From: PALSA-270 sp963770245
Lineage (GTDB): Bacteria; Acidobacteriota; Terriglobia; Terriglobales; Acidobacteriaceae
Length of the DNA stretch: 64,000 nucleotides
NCBI GenBank assembly: GCA_963770245.1
Contig: CAVYOX010000012.1
Span: forward strand, 62,001-126,000
Reading direction: 5' to 3'
Shown here: one piece after another, positions 18,495 through 27,643 of the stretch
How the letters are laid out: each line of letters begins with the position of its first letter
How positions within the stretch are numbered: position 1 is the first letter of the stretch
Notes under the pieces: generated by a model
The model's input: only the letters and a program-made list of their open reading frames with translations
What the model was told of the DNA's origin: nothing
Database searches by the model: none
Translations under genes and position numbers: made by a program

Positions 18495-19072
18495 CTAGGC
18501 CGTTTTCTTTCTTGAGCGGGCAACGACGGTGATCTCCGGCAGCTTCTTTCGTCCCGAGCGGTACTCTCGAACGGTTTTTAGAATCTCTTTCTCTGAGATG
18601 TCGCCCAGATCAGCAGCGGCCCCTTGGACACTCCGCAAGAAGTCCTTCTTCCACACAGGTTTCTTTCGGCCCTTGCGAAGGTCCTTGTAAGCCGAGGCCA
18701 GAGGAATCTGGTCTTCTAGTTCCCGAGCCAAAGAGCGAACCGGAATCTTGATTTCCACCGCATTGGCGCCGTTAAGCGGACGAGAGCGAAGGCAGATGTC
18801 CCCCAGGTCACTCAGTTTGGCTTTGCCAAGATTCTTCGAAAACGCCTCTGTGAATCTGGCCAGGAGATCACTCGAACTACCGAGTGTTTGCTGAGATAAA
18901 AAGCCACTTTCGCCTCTAACAGGAGATTCGCGTCAAACCAGCACACACGATTGCGGCGTACAGGACGGATGACCCCCAGCTGTACAAGGTTTTGAAGGTC
19001 TTTTGGCGGCACTCCCAGCACAACGCTGGCCTGCTTGAGTTTGAATGGAAGACTTTGCATTCGATTAACCAT
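18495..19072 (-). pseudogene. Frameshifted DNA-binding protein (helix-turn-helix plus C-terminal domain)
   Basis: Two minus-strand frames (18812-19072 and 18495-18758) look like halves of one gene. The first begins MQSLPFKLKQASVVLGVPP then KDLQNLVQLGVIRPVRRN, a MerR/excisionase-like helix-turn-helix, up to VAFYLSK. In the second frame the reading continues without stop from about 18890: SSSDLLARFTEAFSKNLG, AKLSDLGDICLRSRPLNGAN, AVEIKIPVRSLARELEDQI and so on to KKTA. A single one-base shift near 18865-18890 would join them into a protein of about 190 residues. It may be a real mutation or a sequencing error. The function of the C-terminal half is unknown. Confidence 0.6.
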
Positions 19073-19638
19073 CTTTGGTTTAGATGGTTATTTGATGGAA
19101 ATCAAGGGCTTGAGGAATCGTCGGCCGGAAATTGGGATCAAGCAAGATCTGGGAAGAGCGCCTAGCCGGATGCCGCTGCGCAATCTGACCAGACAGAAAG
19201 TTCTCCGGCTGAGACTCGAGGTCCTCGGTTCTAGCTGCTGGGGCCTTTCGAGAGCCGGTCAGACTCTTGCTGAGCCTTGAATCGCCTAACGCGTCGCGCT
19301 CACCTCCACTGAGAGCGCATAAGTGCGTCAGGGACTTGTCGGAACAAACAATGCTAACCAGTCTAAGCAGAATGTTTTGCGGGCATTACTTCATGTTACC
19401 CTAGAAGTAGGGAGGCAATATTGTTCCGGGTCTCGTTTGGGAACCGAAGCCCGCTCCGAGACCGCGAGAACAGCCAAGCGATGACATTCACCACCCACTC
19501 AATGCGTGCGATGGCAATTTCTCGCCACTACTGACATCCCCGAGCGAGCCCCTTCAAGCGGAATCCGCATCGTGCGAAAAACAGCTTGCACCGCGATCCT
19601 TAGCAGGTGCATACTTTCGCACCATAAGGGGTGCTCCC
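19073..19638. other. Intergenic region without recognised content
   Basis: No frame, RNA or repeat could be supported. The AAGGGG at 19625-19630 is the ribosome site of the next gene. Confidence 0.45.
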
Positions 19639-20358
19639 ATGCACAGAATTGCATTGCTTATAACCGTCGCCCTGCTTAGCGTCAGCGTAGGTCATTCTAC
19701 GCCGGGTGCCGACTGGGCGATTAACGCCACTGCAATTGAGGCGTGCAGCTGTCCACACTTCTGCATGTGCTATTTCAATTCACATCCAGCAGCTCACCAC
19801 GAGAATGGCAAGACCGAACACTTTTGCAAGTTCAACAACGCGTACAAAGTCAATAAGGGACATTACGGCAGCGTCGATCTCAGCGGCGCCAAGTTCTGGC
19901 TGAACGGCGATCTTGGCGGCGACTTCTCGCAGGGCCAGATGGATTGGGTTCTGGCGACTTTCGACAAGGGCACGACTGCCGAGCAACGGCAAGCCATTGG
20001 GGAAATCCTGGGGCACGTATTTCCCGTGAAGTGGAACTCATTCCAGACCGCCGAAGGTGATATCGACACGTGGACCTTTGATAAAGACCAGGCCCATGCG
20101 ACGCTCAACGGCGGCAAGACAGCTGAGATCAAGCTGAGGCGTTTTCAAGGGATGACGGATGAACCCGCGGTCTTGAAGAACGTGAAGTACTGGGGCACAC
20201 CGCGCAACGATGGTTTCGTGATGATGCCCAACGAATTGGAGACCTACAAGGAGGGCCCCAAGGCCTACGAATTCAAAGGAACGAACGGCTTCATGCTCAC
20301 CTTCGACATGACGTCAAAGGACGTTCCCGCGCAGAAGGGCTCTTCGATGAGCTACTGA
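19639..20358 (+). CDS. Secreted DUF1326 family protein
   Basis: A 239-residue exported protein. The signal peptide is IALLITVALLSVSVGHS. The mature N-terminus carries the DUF1326 cysteine signature (INATAIEACSCPHFCMCYFN), followed by a split beta domain (GSVDLSGAKFWLNGDLGG...WVLATFDKGTTAEQRQAIGEIL). The CSCPxxCxC cluster could bind metal such as copper, which would fit the copper proteins elsewhere in the window, but no function is proven for the family. A good terminator follows 24 bases after the stop. Confidence 0.85.
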   Translation: MHRIALLITVALLSVSVGHSTPGADWAINATAIEACSCPHFCMCYFNSHPAAHHENGKTEHFCKFNNAYKVNKGHYGSVDLSGAKFWLNGDLGGDFSQGQMDWVLATFDKGTTAEQRQAIGEILGHVFPVKWNSFQTAEGDIDTWTFDKDQAHATLNGGKTAEIKLRRFQGMTDEPAVLKNVKYWGTPRNDGFVMMPNELETYKEGPKAYEFKGTNGFMLTFDMTSKDVPAQKGSSMSY

Positions 20359-20382
20359 CAAATCTTTCCACTGGCCGCCTGA

Positions 20383-20413
20383 TGCGTCAGAGTCTTTCTG
20401 ACGCATGTTTTTT
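20383..20413 (+). terminator. Rho-independent terminator after the DUF1326 gene
   Basis: Nine-base perfect stem TGCGTCAGA (20383-20391) / TCTGACGCA (20397-20405), five-base loop, then TG and TTTTTT. Confidence 0.85.
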
Positions 20414-20612
20414 GCGACTGAGGTAAGTGCCGCCGTCCGAATCGCCGCCGTCCTGGGTGAGGCGCGGCGTGGTTCTGAGCCAGTTATTGCCTGTGCTCGT
20501 TCCAGTGCTCGGTCGCTTACCGACTGTCGTAGCGGCCCGGACAAATGCGCGCCCACAAAGCCAAATGGCCGGCGTTCGAGAACCGGGACATGTCCACGCC
20601 GATCTCGGAAAC
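20405..20612 (-). mobile_element. IS110-family transposase relic
   Basis: Read on the minus strand from about 20612, one frame gives VSEIGVDMSRFSNAGHLAL then WARICPGRYDSR, the conserved C-terminal (transposase_20) block of IS110-type enzymes. After stops, another frame gives WLRT...GTYLSRK, matching the next part of that domain with indels. Only about 65 codons remain. The 13-base direct repeat CTGATGCGTCAGA stands on either side (20379-20391 and 20616-20628). Confidence 0.65.
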
Positions 20613-20648
20613 TTGCTGATGCGTCAGAATTGATCAGTTGATTGACCG

Positions 20649-20705
20649 TGCCGATTTTTCGCCAAATGATCTGCCAGGGGGCTCCCCTTGCCTTCAAAGG
20701 GGAAG
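20649..20705 (+). promoter_or_regulatory. Composite hairpin element upstream of serine hydrolase
   Basis: TGCCGATTTTTCGC (20649-20662) followed 21 bases later by a hairpin TCCCCTT-GCCTTCA-AAGGGGA (20683-20703). The same pair of parts with the same spacing is found at 21982-22040 in front of padR. The position between genes and its conservation suggest a regulatory site, possibly read by the PadR protein. Confidence 0.5.
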
Positions 20706-20850
20706 ACCAAATGGGGCCAGTCTCTCTGTCCGGCCCTGGATGCAATACTCTCCAGTTTCCGTGTTGCAGACGAAGCGAAATCTGGCTCCTCCGTGGGGCG
20801 TTGGGTGCGTCAATCATCATCAGCCTCAGCGTTAGCGGAGCCATCGTGCG

Positions 20851-21942
20851 ATGAGGACTTTCACAATTGCCGCCTTCCTTGCCTTGATATGTGTCTCAGA
20901 GCTCGGCATTGCTCAACGAGAGGTCTCAGGAGCAGCCTCCTCAGCAGTCGATGAAATATTGAAATCACATTCGGCTGCAGGCGACTTCAGCGGGACAGCG
21001 CTTGTGGCCAGAGAAGGGCTGATCCTCTACCAACGAGCCTTCGGATTTGCCAATCGGGAATGGAATATTCCGAACGATTTGACGACAAAGTTTGAAATCG
21101 GCTCCATGACCAAGCAGTTCACCGCACTTTTGATACTGCAGTTCGTGAACGAGGGCAAAATCAATCTTGATGCCCATATTACGGATTATCTGCCCTACTA
21201 CCGAAAGGACACTGGGAGCCGTGTCACCGTGAGCGAACTACTCTCTCATACCTCCGGCATACCCAACTTCATCAGCGTTCCCGGGTTTCTTGAAGGCCCT
21301 GCGAGCAGGACGAGTTACTCGGTCCGCGACTTCTCGGAGAAATATTGCAGTGGAGACTTGCGGTTCGAACCGGGAAGTCAATTCGAGTACAGCAATTCGG
21401 GTTACTTTCTGCTGGGCGCGATTCTCGAACAGGTATCACACGAGGCGTATGAGCAACTGCTGAAGGAGAGGATCTTCGGCCCCTTGGGTATGGAAAATTC
21501 GGGATACACGCACCCGGAAACGATACTGCCTCATCGTGCCGCCGGGTACGAACGTTCAGCTGTCGGCTTCCGCAATGCTCGTTACTACGATATGTCGATC
21601 CCGTTTGCAGCGGGAGCCTTATACTCGACGGTCGGAGATCTCTTGCTATGGGATCAGGCGCTCTACGGAGACCGTTTACTCCCAACGCGACTCCGCGAGC
21701 TTCTGTTCAAACCGAATCTGCAGAATTACGGGTATGGTTGGGGCATCCTGGTGCCGAAGCCGGGCTCGCCCTACGCGGGAGAATCGATTCCCATGCATGG
21801 AGGAGCGATTTTCGGATTTCAGTCTGTGATTGAGCGAATCCCCGCGCACAAAGAATTGATTGTCCTCCTGGATAACACGGATAGCCCGAAACTCCTGGAT
21901 ATTGCAGAGGAGATCAGGCGTGTTTTGTCGAACTCCCACTGA
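20851..21942 (+). CDS. Secreted serine hydrolase, beta-lactamase/class C PBP family
   Basis: A 363-residue exported enzyme of the beta-lactamase superfamily (Pfam Beta-lactamase; esterase/D-peptidase types). Signal peptide FTIAAFLALICVSELGIAQ. Active-site motifs: S85-M-T-K88 (SxxK), Y180-S-N (YxN) and H316-G-G in place of KTG, as usual for class C-like esterases and peptidases. Length is standard. Most members with HGG are not true beta-lactamases; likely substrates are peptidoglycan-type peptides or esters in the periplasm. It is preceded by the composite hairpin element and followed by a padR gene carrying the same element. Confidence 0.9.
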   Translation: MRTFTIAAFLALICVSELGIAQREVSGAASSAVDEILKSHSAAGDFSGTALVAREGLILYQRAFGFANREWNIPNDLTTKFEIGSMTKQFTALLILQFVNEGKINLDAHITDYLPYYRKDTGSRVTVSELLSHTSGIPNFISVPGFLEGPASRTSYSVRDFSEKYCSGDLRFEPGSQFEYSNSGYFLLGAILEQVSHEAYEQLLKERIFGPLGMENSGYTHPETILPHRAAGYERSAVGFRNARYYDMSIPFAAGALYSTVGDLLLWDQALYGDRLLPTRLRELLFKPNLQNYGYGWGILVPKPGSPYAGESIPMHGGAIFGFQSVIERIPAHKELIVLLDNTDSPKLLDIAEEIRRVLSNSH

Positions 21943-21981
21943 ATTTCCGTTTCCGTGACTGCGTTCCCAGATGAGTGATCC

Positions 21982-22040
21982 TGCCGATTTTTCGCTAACC
22001 TTTTTCCGCGCAGAACGTCCCCTTGCCTTCCAAGGGGAAG
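21982..22040 (+). promoter_or_regulatory. Composite hairpin element upstream of padR
   Basis: TGCCGATTTTTCGC (21982-21995) and, 22 bases on, the hairpin TCCCCTTG-CCTTC-CAAGGGGA (22018-22038). Near-duplicate of the element at 20649-20705. It ends about 36 bases before the padR start, where an autoregulatory operator would be expected. Confidence 0.5.
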
Positions 22041-22075
22041 TGTGAGAATCTTCCCTTTGATTGCTAGGGGTACGG

Positions 22076-22435
22076 ATGGATACAGCCAAGCTGGAATTCT
22101 TTCGCGGCACGCTTGACGTTCTTATTCTCAAGGCCCTGGTCTGGGGACCGCTTCATGGTTATGCCATAACCAACCTGCTCCGCCGTCAGAGTGACGAGGC
22201 GCTGCTGCTCGAAGAGGGCACGCTTTATCCCGCCCTCTGGCGACTGGAAAACAAGGGATTGCTGGATGCGGAGTGGGGACTTTCCGAAAACCATCGCCGG
22301 GCCAAGTTCTACCGGCTCACCCCCGAGGGCCGGCGTCAACTGCGTCATGAAGTAAAAACCTGGGAGGCGTACGCCACCGCCGTCGCCAAAGTACTCGGGG
22401 CGACGCAGCCTCCGTTGCCGAAGGAGATGGTGTGA
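22076..22435 (+). CDS. PadR-family transcriptional regulator
   Basis: A 119-residue winged-helix repressor. The pattern FFRGTLDVLILKAL-VWGPLHGYAI...LEEGTLYPALWRLE...RRAKFYRLTPEGRRQL is diagnostic of PadR. ATG 22076 with AGGGG upstream was chosen over a TTG 15 bases earlier. The last codons overlap the GTG start of the ADOP permease by four bases, so the two are translationally coupled; PadR-ADOP pairs are a hallmark of Acidobacteria. It probably represses its own operon in response to a small molecule. Confidence 0.93.
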   Translation: MDTAKLEFFRGTLDVLILKALVWGPLHGYAITNLLRRQSDEALLLEEGTLYPALWRLENKGLLDAEWGLSENHRRAKFYRLTPEGRRQLRHEVKTWEAYATAVAKVLGATQPPLPKEMV

Positions 22436-25113
22436 CACCCACTCCTATCTGGCGCCGCTACGCCCGCCTGTTCGGCCCCGACCCCGCCGCCGACGTGAAA
22501 GACGAGTTGCGCTTTCACCTGCGAGCGAAAATTGACGACCTCGTCGCGCAGGGCTGGTCCCCCGCCTCCGCCCGCCAGGAAGCCGAACGTCAGTTCGGAG
22601 ACCTGCGCGCCGTACAGCAAATCGGCGTGCGCATAGGAGAAAAAATGGAACGCCGCAAACGCCTCGAGGATTACTGGACTGACTCCCTCCAGGATGTGCG
22701 CTACACCTTCCGCACCCTGCGCCGCGATCCGGGTTTCGCTGTCACCTCGATCCTCATCCTGGCGCTTGCCATCGGCGCCAACATCGCCGTCTTCAGCGTC
22801 GTCAACACTTTGCTGCTGCGCCCGCTGCCCTTCCGCGACTCGCGACAGCTCGTGTGGATTGCGCCGCCGCCGACCGCCTGCGGCCTATCTTGCGCCACCT
22901 ATTCCGCCGACGCATACGAAGAATTCCGCGAACAGAGCCGCGTCTACCAGGATGTCACCGGATACATGGCCTTCACCACCCCTGACAATCTGCGCCTCAC
23001 CGGCCGCGGTGAACCGGAGTCGGCCACGAGCTTCGAAGTCATCGGCAACTTCTTTCAGGTTCTCGGCGTGCAACCCGCCATGGGCCGCCTGTTCACCTCG
23101 GACGAATCTCGCGGCGCGCACCCGATTGCGCTGCTGACCAACGCCTACTGGCGGCGTCAGTTCAACCCGGATCCTGCCATCGTGGGCAAGGCCATCGAGC
23201 TGAACGGGGCGCCGGTCACGATCGTCGGTGTCTTGCCTGACAGTTTCGACTTTGGCGCGGTGTTTTCACCCGGCGCGAAAGTCGATCTCTTCACCCCGCT
23301 CGACTTGAATCTGGAGCGCGATTGGGGCAACATCGTCACGCTCATCGGCCGCCTCAAGCCGGGCGTGACCGTGGCCCAGGCGCTCGACGACGCCAATCGC
23401 GTCGCGCCCAATATCTATTTCAACGTGAAATATCCCCAGACGCTGGGCCGCTATAAGGGCGATCTGATTCCCGCTGCCGCTCAAGGATTACGTTACGGGC
23501 AAACTGCGTCGCTCGCTGATTGCGCTCTGGTCGCGCGGTGGGCGCGATTCTGCTGATCGCCGGCGTGAACCTCTCGAACCTGCTGCTGGCTCGCGCCGCC
23601 GCCCGCGCCAAGGAGTTTGCCGTCCGTGGCGCACTGGGGGCAAGCCGCGGCCGCATCGTGCGCCAGTTGCTCATGGAAAGCCTCGTGCTCTCCGGCGCGG
23701 GCGCGGCCCTCGGACTGGGACTGGCTCTCATTCTGATTGCATGGCTCGCGCACCAGGGATCGGTGGCTCTGCCGCTCCTCGGCAGCCTTGCGCATCGATG
23801 GCCAGGCGCTCGGCTGGACGGTTCTCGTCGCCGTCTTCACCGCGATGATCTTCGGCCTGCTTCCCGGGCTGCGGATCGCCAGCGGCAATCTCCAGGAGGT
23901 GCTCAAGGACTCCGGTCCAGGCGCGGGCTTGGGCCGCAAACACGAACGCGTCCGTGCCGCACTGGTCGTCTCCGAAGTGGCATTGGCTTGCGTGCTGCTG
24001 GTGAGCGCGGGCTTGCTGTTGCGCAGCTTTGTCAAAGTGCTCGACGTCGACCTTGGCTTCCAGCCGGACCGCGCCGCCTCCATCAAAGTCGATTACGACG
24101 ATAGCGCCTCCTCCCAAGAAGCCAGCCAGGCCAAACGCGGCGAGATCTTCCAGCAGATCCTTGCCCGCGTCAGCACCCTGCCCGGGGTCGAGGCCGCGGG
24201 CATGTCCGATTACCTTCCGCTCGGACCGAACCGCGAGTGGGACTCGCCCGCGCCGCAAGGGAAGATCTTTGCTCCGGGCGAACTGCCGGACCCGCTTGTC
24301 TACGTGATCACTCCGGGATTCATTCGTGCCATGGGCATTCGACTGCGCGGCCGCGACTTCACCTGGGCTGACGGCTCGCACGGCGAGAGAGTCGTCCTCA
24401 TCAACGCCTCGGCCGCTCGCGTCTACTGGCCGGGTGAGGATGCGGTGGGCAAGATTCTCCTGCGCGGTAACGAGGAAGACCACGTGGTCGGGGTCGTCGA
24501 CGATGTCCACGAAGAAACTGTGGAGGGCGGAACTGGATCGCAGATTTACTACCCGGCAATGCAGCAAGGGCCAACGGGCGCGCAACTGGTGGTTCGCACC
24601 AGCCTGCCGCCCGCGACGCTCGCCGCGAGCGTTCTCCGCGCCCTGCGCGAGCTGAATCCCAAACAGCCCGCCGCCGAGTTCCGGCCCATCCAGACCATCG
24701 TCGACCGGGCCGTCTCGCCGCGCCGCTTCTTCATGTTGCTGGTTGCGGCATTCGCCGGCCTTGGCTTGCTGCTGGCTGCGCTCGGCATCTACGGCGTCAT
24801 CTCGTATTCGGTCACGCAGCAAGCGCAGTCGATCGGCATCCGCATGGCGCTCGGCGCAACCACCGGCCACGTGCAGCGCCAAGTACTCGCCGGTACGCTG
24901 CGCTTGGCGCTGGCTGGTATGGTGCTGGGCACATTGCTTGCCGTCTCGGTGGCCAAACTGATTTCTTCGCTATTGTTCGCCACCTCGTCCTGGGATCTGC
25001 CAACCTATCTCGGTATGGCGCTGGCTCTGCTGCTGGTTGCGGCCGTCTCGGGTTACATTCCAGCCCGCCGCGCCTCTAGCCTCAACCCCACGGAGGTCTT
25101 GCGCAACAACTGA
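22432..25113 (+). pseudogene. ADOP-type ABC transporter permease (MacB/FtsX), frameshifted
   Basis: The intact protein would be about 890 residues: an N-terminal ADOP leader (WRRYARLFGPDPAADVKDEL), a first MacB periplasmic core and FtsX domain, and a second half ending in YIPARRASSLNPTEVLRN. The reading frame changes three times: near 23480 (into LKDYVTGKLRRSLIALWS), near 23534 (into AVGAILLIAGVNLSNLLLA) and near 23787 (into LRIDGQALGWTVLVAVF). Each change moves the frame by the same step, so the original frame returns after about 310 bases. Either a cluster of sequence errors or a decaying gene. Family role: MacB-like export or envelope permease working with a separate ATPase. Confidence 0.8.
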
Positions 25114-25189
25114 CTAGAGACCAGGGTGTCGCAGCAGCTGGGAGAACTCCGGTTGGAGCGAATGGTTGGCAATTGGGAGCGGCGTCGGC

Positions 25190-25229
25190 CGGCGGGGCAT
25201 CTCCGGGAGGACCGGAGGCTGCCCCGCCG
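25190..25229. terminator. Strong hairpin between convergent genes
   Basis: Outer 10-bp perfect stem CGGCGGGGCA (25190-25199) / TGCCCCGCCG (25220-25229) enclosing a second stem CTCCGG/CCGGAG. It lies between the ends of the ADOP gene and the convergent small secreted gene. There is no T-tract, so it may be a transcript-end stabiliser or REP-like element rather than an intrinsic terminator. Confidence 0.55.
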
Positions 25230-25267
25230 CTGACAATCTGCTCGGGTCTTGCGGGGATTATTCCTTC

Positions 25268-25597
25268 CTAGTGGTCGGGGTGCTCGTCGTTAAGTCTTTT
25301 TACTTTGTTTACTTCCAGCGAGTGATCGTCTTCGTGCAAGCGCGCGTTGACCAAAACATGGTGCCCCTCATGCTCTCGTACCAATTCCGTGTTTTGCACC
25401 CGGTAGCGTGTTTTGTCCTTGTCATCTTCCACCACGTAATTGTCGCCATCTTTTCGAATGTAGCCTCTCACGGTCGTCTTTCTAATACGGTTTGAGGTTG
25501 CCTGTTGATCATGCGGAGTTTGGTTCTGGTCCTGTGCGACGGCCCCGGCTGTGCAAATCACTGCAAGAGCGATGATCGCGAAAATCGCATTCTTCAT
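25268..25597 (-). CDS. Small secreted protein of unknown function
   Basis: A 109-residue exported protein. ATG 25597 sits directly behind AGGAGG; the longer open frame upstream was not used. Signal peptide IFAIIALAVICTAGAVAQ. The mature part is short, charged and histidine/aspartate-rich at the end (NARLHEDDHSLEVNKVKRLNDEHPDH) with a beta core (VRGYIRKDGDNYVVEDDKDK, YRVQNTELV), an OB-like pattern seen in many acidobacterial periplasmic proteins. The histidine-rich tail may bind metal (inference). Confidence 0.7.
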   Translation of the reverse strand: MKNAIFAIIALAVICTAGAVAQDQNQTPHDQQATSNRIRKTTVRGYIRKDGDNYVVEDDKDKTRYRVQNTELVREHEGHHVLVNARLHEDDHSLEVNKVKRLNDEHPDH

Positions 25598-25834
25598 GTT
25601 TCCTCCTGTAAGCGCTGTGTTGTATGGGCAAACAATTACCGCCCTTATGATGCATTGTGCGGTATCCGCGAACTGTCCAAAATTGCACAAAGGCAGATTA
25701 CCGTCATCTGGTAAAGTACTGAAACCCCAGCTGATGGAATATCCGATGAACCTAATTCTAACCCTGCGCCGCTTACAGAATCCGAACCGCTGCCTGAGCG
25801 CTTCGCAGGACACCGCCGAATAACTGGGCCCCAC

Positions 25835-26160
25835 TAACAGTAGCTCTCTGGCATCCTCCGCCTCCCCGAACTTATTCCGTCGGCGGCGGGCGATTTTGAA
25901 CGCAAGAGCCTCAACAACAGGAGAACTGCGAAGGTTTCCATGAGCAAGGCAGGCTAGACTTGTTCGTCGCCTGCATGGCGCACCTCCTGGATCGAATCTG
26001 TTTTGAGCGGGGATCGACGTGTGCGGGGTGCTTCAGGTCACGGAGTCCCCGGCGAGCACTGTGAGCTACGAACCGCGAACGGAGCCAGCTACTCCCGGTC
26101 GAGCGACGACCAAGCCAAAGACGCAGTGGCTCGGTGGCCTCGAGGAAAATAGATCTGCTG
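25835..26160. other. Intergenic region without recognised gene
   Basis: Nothing coding could be supported here. Confidence 0.45.
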
Positions 26161-26195
26161 TAAGTCCCTCTTTTTCAAACTCATAGCGTAATTAG

Positions 26196-26264
26196 TTACC
26201 GTACGGCATATAGTCGTACATTATACTTGATTTGTCCGTCTGCTCGCCGTACATTCTTAAGTAC
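26196..26264 (+). promoter_or_regulatory. Promoter/operator array of the TacA-TacT operon
   Basis: Four GTAC tetramers at 26201, 26216, 26249 and 26261 include a dyad GTAC-TTCTTAA-like-GTAC (26249-26264) just before the ribosome site. A TATACT box lies at 26222-26227. Ribbon-helix-helix antitoxins normally autorepress through such short palindromes. Confidence 0.5.
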
Positions 26265-26274
26265 AGGAGCCGCC

Positions 26275-26574
26275 ATGTCCCAGGCAATCAAACGTCAGCA
26301 GCGTGCGCGGAAGAACCAGCGTCTGGAGGCCAGAGTGACTCCGGATCAGAAACGGTTGATCGAGCGCGCGGCCGAGTTGCGCGGGAGTACTGTGACCGAC
26401 TTTGTGGTGGCCAGCGCACAGCAGGCAGCCGCTGACACCATTAGGGATTTCGAGACATTGGTGCTGCGGGATCAAGCGCGGGATGTGTTTATCAACGCGA
26501 TCCTCAATCCGTCGCCTCCAAACGATGCAGCGCGAGCTGCAGCCCGGCGATATAAAACTGAAGTGGGGTTGTAA
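26275..26574 (+). CDS. DUF1778 (TacA-type) antitoxin
   Basis: A 99-residue ribbon-helix-helix antitoxin. ATG 26275 lies behind CAGGAG. The N-terminal RHH (LEARVTPDQKRLIERAAELRG then STVTDFVVASAQ) is the DUF1778 signature; the C-terminal tail (NPSPPNDAARAAARRYKTE) would neutralise the partner toxin by wrapping its active site. The toxin gene begins 3 bases after the stop. Upstream GTAC palindromes fit autorepression. Confidence 0.92.
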   Translation: MSQAIKRQQRARKNQRLEARVTPDQKRLIERAAELRGSTVTDFVVASAQQAAADTIRDFETLVLRDQARDVFINAILNPSPPNDAARAAARRYKTEVGL

Positions 26575-26577
26575 TCG

Positions 26578-27105
26578 GTGGGCGAACGGGAAGAGCCACA
26601 TTTCGTCATAGAGCCGCTCAGCGCGAAACCCGACCGAGCGGCTTTTTCTTGCGGCAATGACGAATTAGACTCCTATCTGCACAAACAGGCGGGCCAAGAC
26701 CTCAAAAAACGAGCTGCGGTTCCGTTTGTGATTACGCCGGATCGTAAGACAATTGCGGGCTTTTGTACGCTTTCCCAGTATGCCGTGGATTTGGGTGAGG
26801 TCCCCGGGGAGGTTGCGAAGAGGCTTCCGAAGTATCCCACGGTTTCGGCAACCCTTCTCGGGCGGCTTGCGGTAAGCACTGTGTTTCGTGGTCGGGGGTT
26901 AGGCGAGAGATTGCTCATGGATGCGTTGCGCCGCAGTTTGGAATCGAGCAAACAGGTGGCTTCGGCGGGGGTCGTTGTTGATGCGAAAGACTCTTCTGCG
27001 GAGGAGTTTTACAAGAAATACGGATTCATTGAACTTCCCCGTGTTGCGCGTCGGCTGTTTCTTGCGATGGGCACGGTGGAAGCGCTTTTTGGTGAAAGCG
27101 AGTAG
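26578..27105 (+). CDS. GNAT acetyltransferase toxin (TacT type)
   Basis: A 175-residue GNAT-fold toxin. In the TacT/AtaT families such enzymes acetylate the amino group of aminoacyl-tRNA and stop translation. Visible: FSCGNDELDSYLHKQAGQD (typical start), PTVSATLLGRLAVSTVFRGRGLGERLL (acetyl-CoA motif with R-G-x-G-L-G) and the catalytic Tyr region EEFYKKYGFIELP. GTG start 3 bases after the antitoxin stop. The pair forms a type II toxin-antitoxin operon. An IS3-type transposase relic begins immediately after the stop codon, marking the edge of an insertion. Confidence 0.92.
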   Translation: MGEREEPHFVIEPLSAKPDRAAFSCGNDELDSYLHKQAGQDLKKRAAVPFVITPDRKTIAGFCTLSQYAVDLGEVPGEVAKRLPKYPTVSATLLGRLAVSTVFRGRGLGERLLMDALRRSLESSKQVASAGVVVDAKDSSAEEFYKKYGFIELPRVARRLFLAMGTVEALFGESE

Positions 27106-27321
27106 CGGCAGCTCACGCCGCTGACGTTGCAAGATGCGCGACGTTTGATTCAGCGCTACGTGGATCGCTACAACACAGTGCGTCTGTACAGCGCGATCGG
27201 TTATGTGACGCCGCAGGATATGCTGGCGGGACGACAGGCGGAGATTCATGCGGCGCGCGATCGTAAGGTGGAACAGCCTCGCCGGCAACGACAACTTTGT
27301 TGGCAGCAGGCAACACCCTCG
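27106..27321 (+). mobile_element. IS3-type transposase C-terminal fragment
   Basis: The frame directly after the toxin stop reads RQLTPLTLQDARRLIQRYV then DRYNTVRLYSAIGYVTPQDM, LAGRQAEIHAARDRK. The Y-N-x-x-R-L-x-S-A-I-G-Y-x-T-P block is the end of the rve integrase core of IS3-type transposases. The catalytic DDE part is absent, so this is an inactive remnant of about 70 codons. Confidence 0.75.
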
Positions 27322-27643
27322 AGGTTTGCGCGGTCCTGCAGGTACAATGACAGCGCCAGGGGAAACGGAAGCTGACTCTGCGCGATGCAACCATGCTGAG
27401 GGATAATTTGGCGGGGCTCATCTCGCGCCGTTGGCACCGCGCAGCACCGGAGTCATCGGACGACAGATCCCCAATGCCTCAAGAAATCCCCGCCCCGCAG
27501 TGGCGGAATCTCTGCAGTAACGGAGACGTCGCTTCTCCCTTTCACGCTGAGCCAAGACAGAGTAGGGTTTGTGCGTTTGCCACCCAGCATCGCACGCGGC
27601 ACGAGTCACCTATGGGGCCGCGCGAGGAGAAAGTTGAGTCACG
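27322..27643. other. Intergenic region before GH3 gene
   Basis: No gene or RNA recognised. Ends with GAGGAGA at 27624-27630, the ribosome site of the next gene. Confidence 0.45.

Noticed and set aside
20314..20844. 176-codon minus frame
   Set aside because: Part of it only mirrors the IS110 relic in the wrong frame; the rest crosses regulatory sequence.
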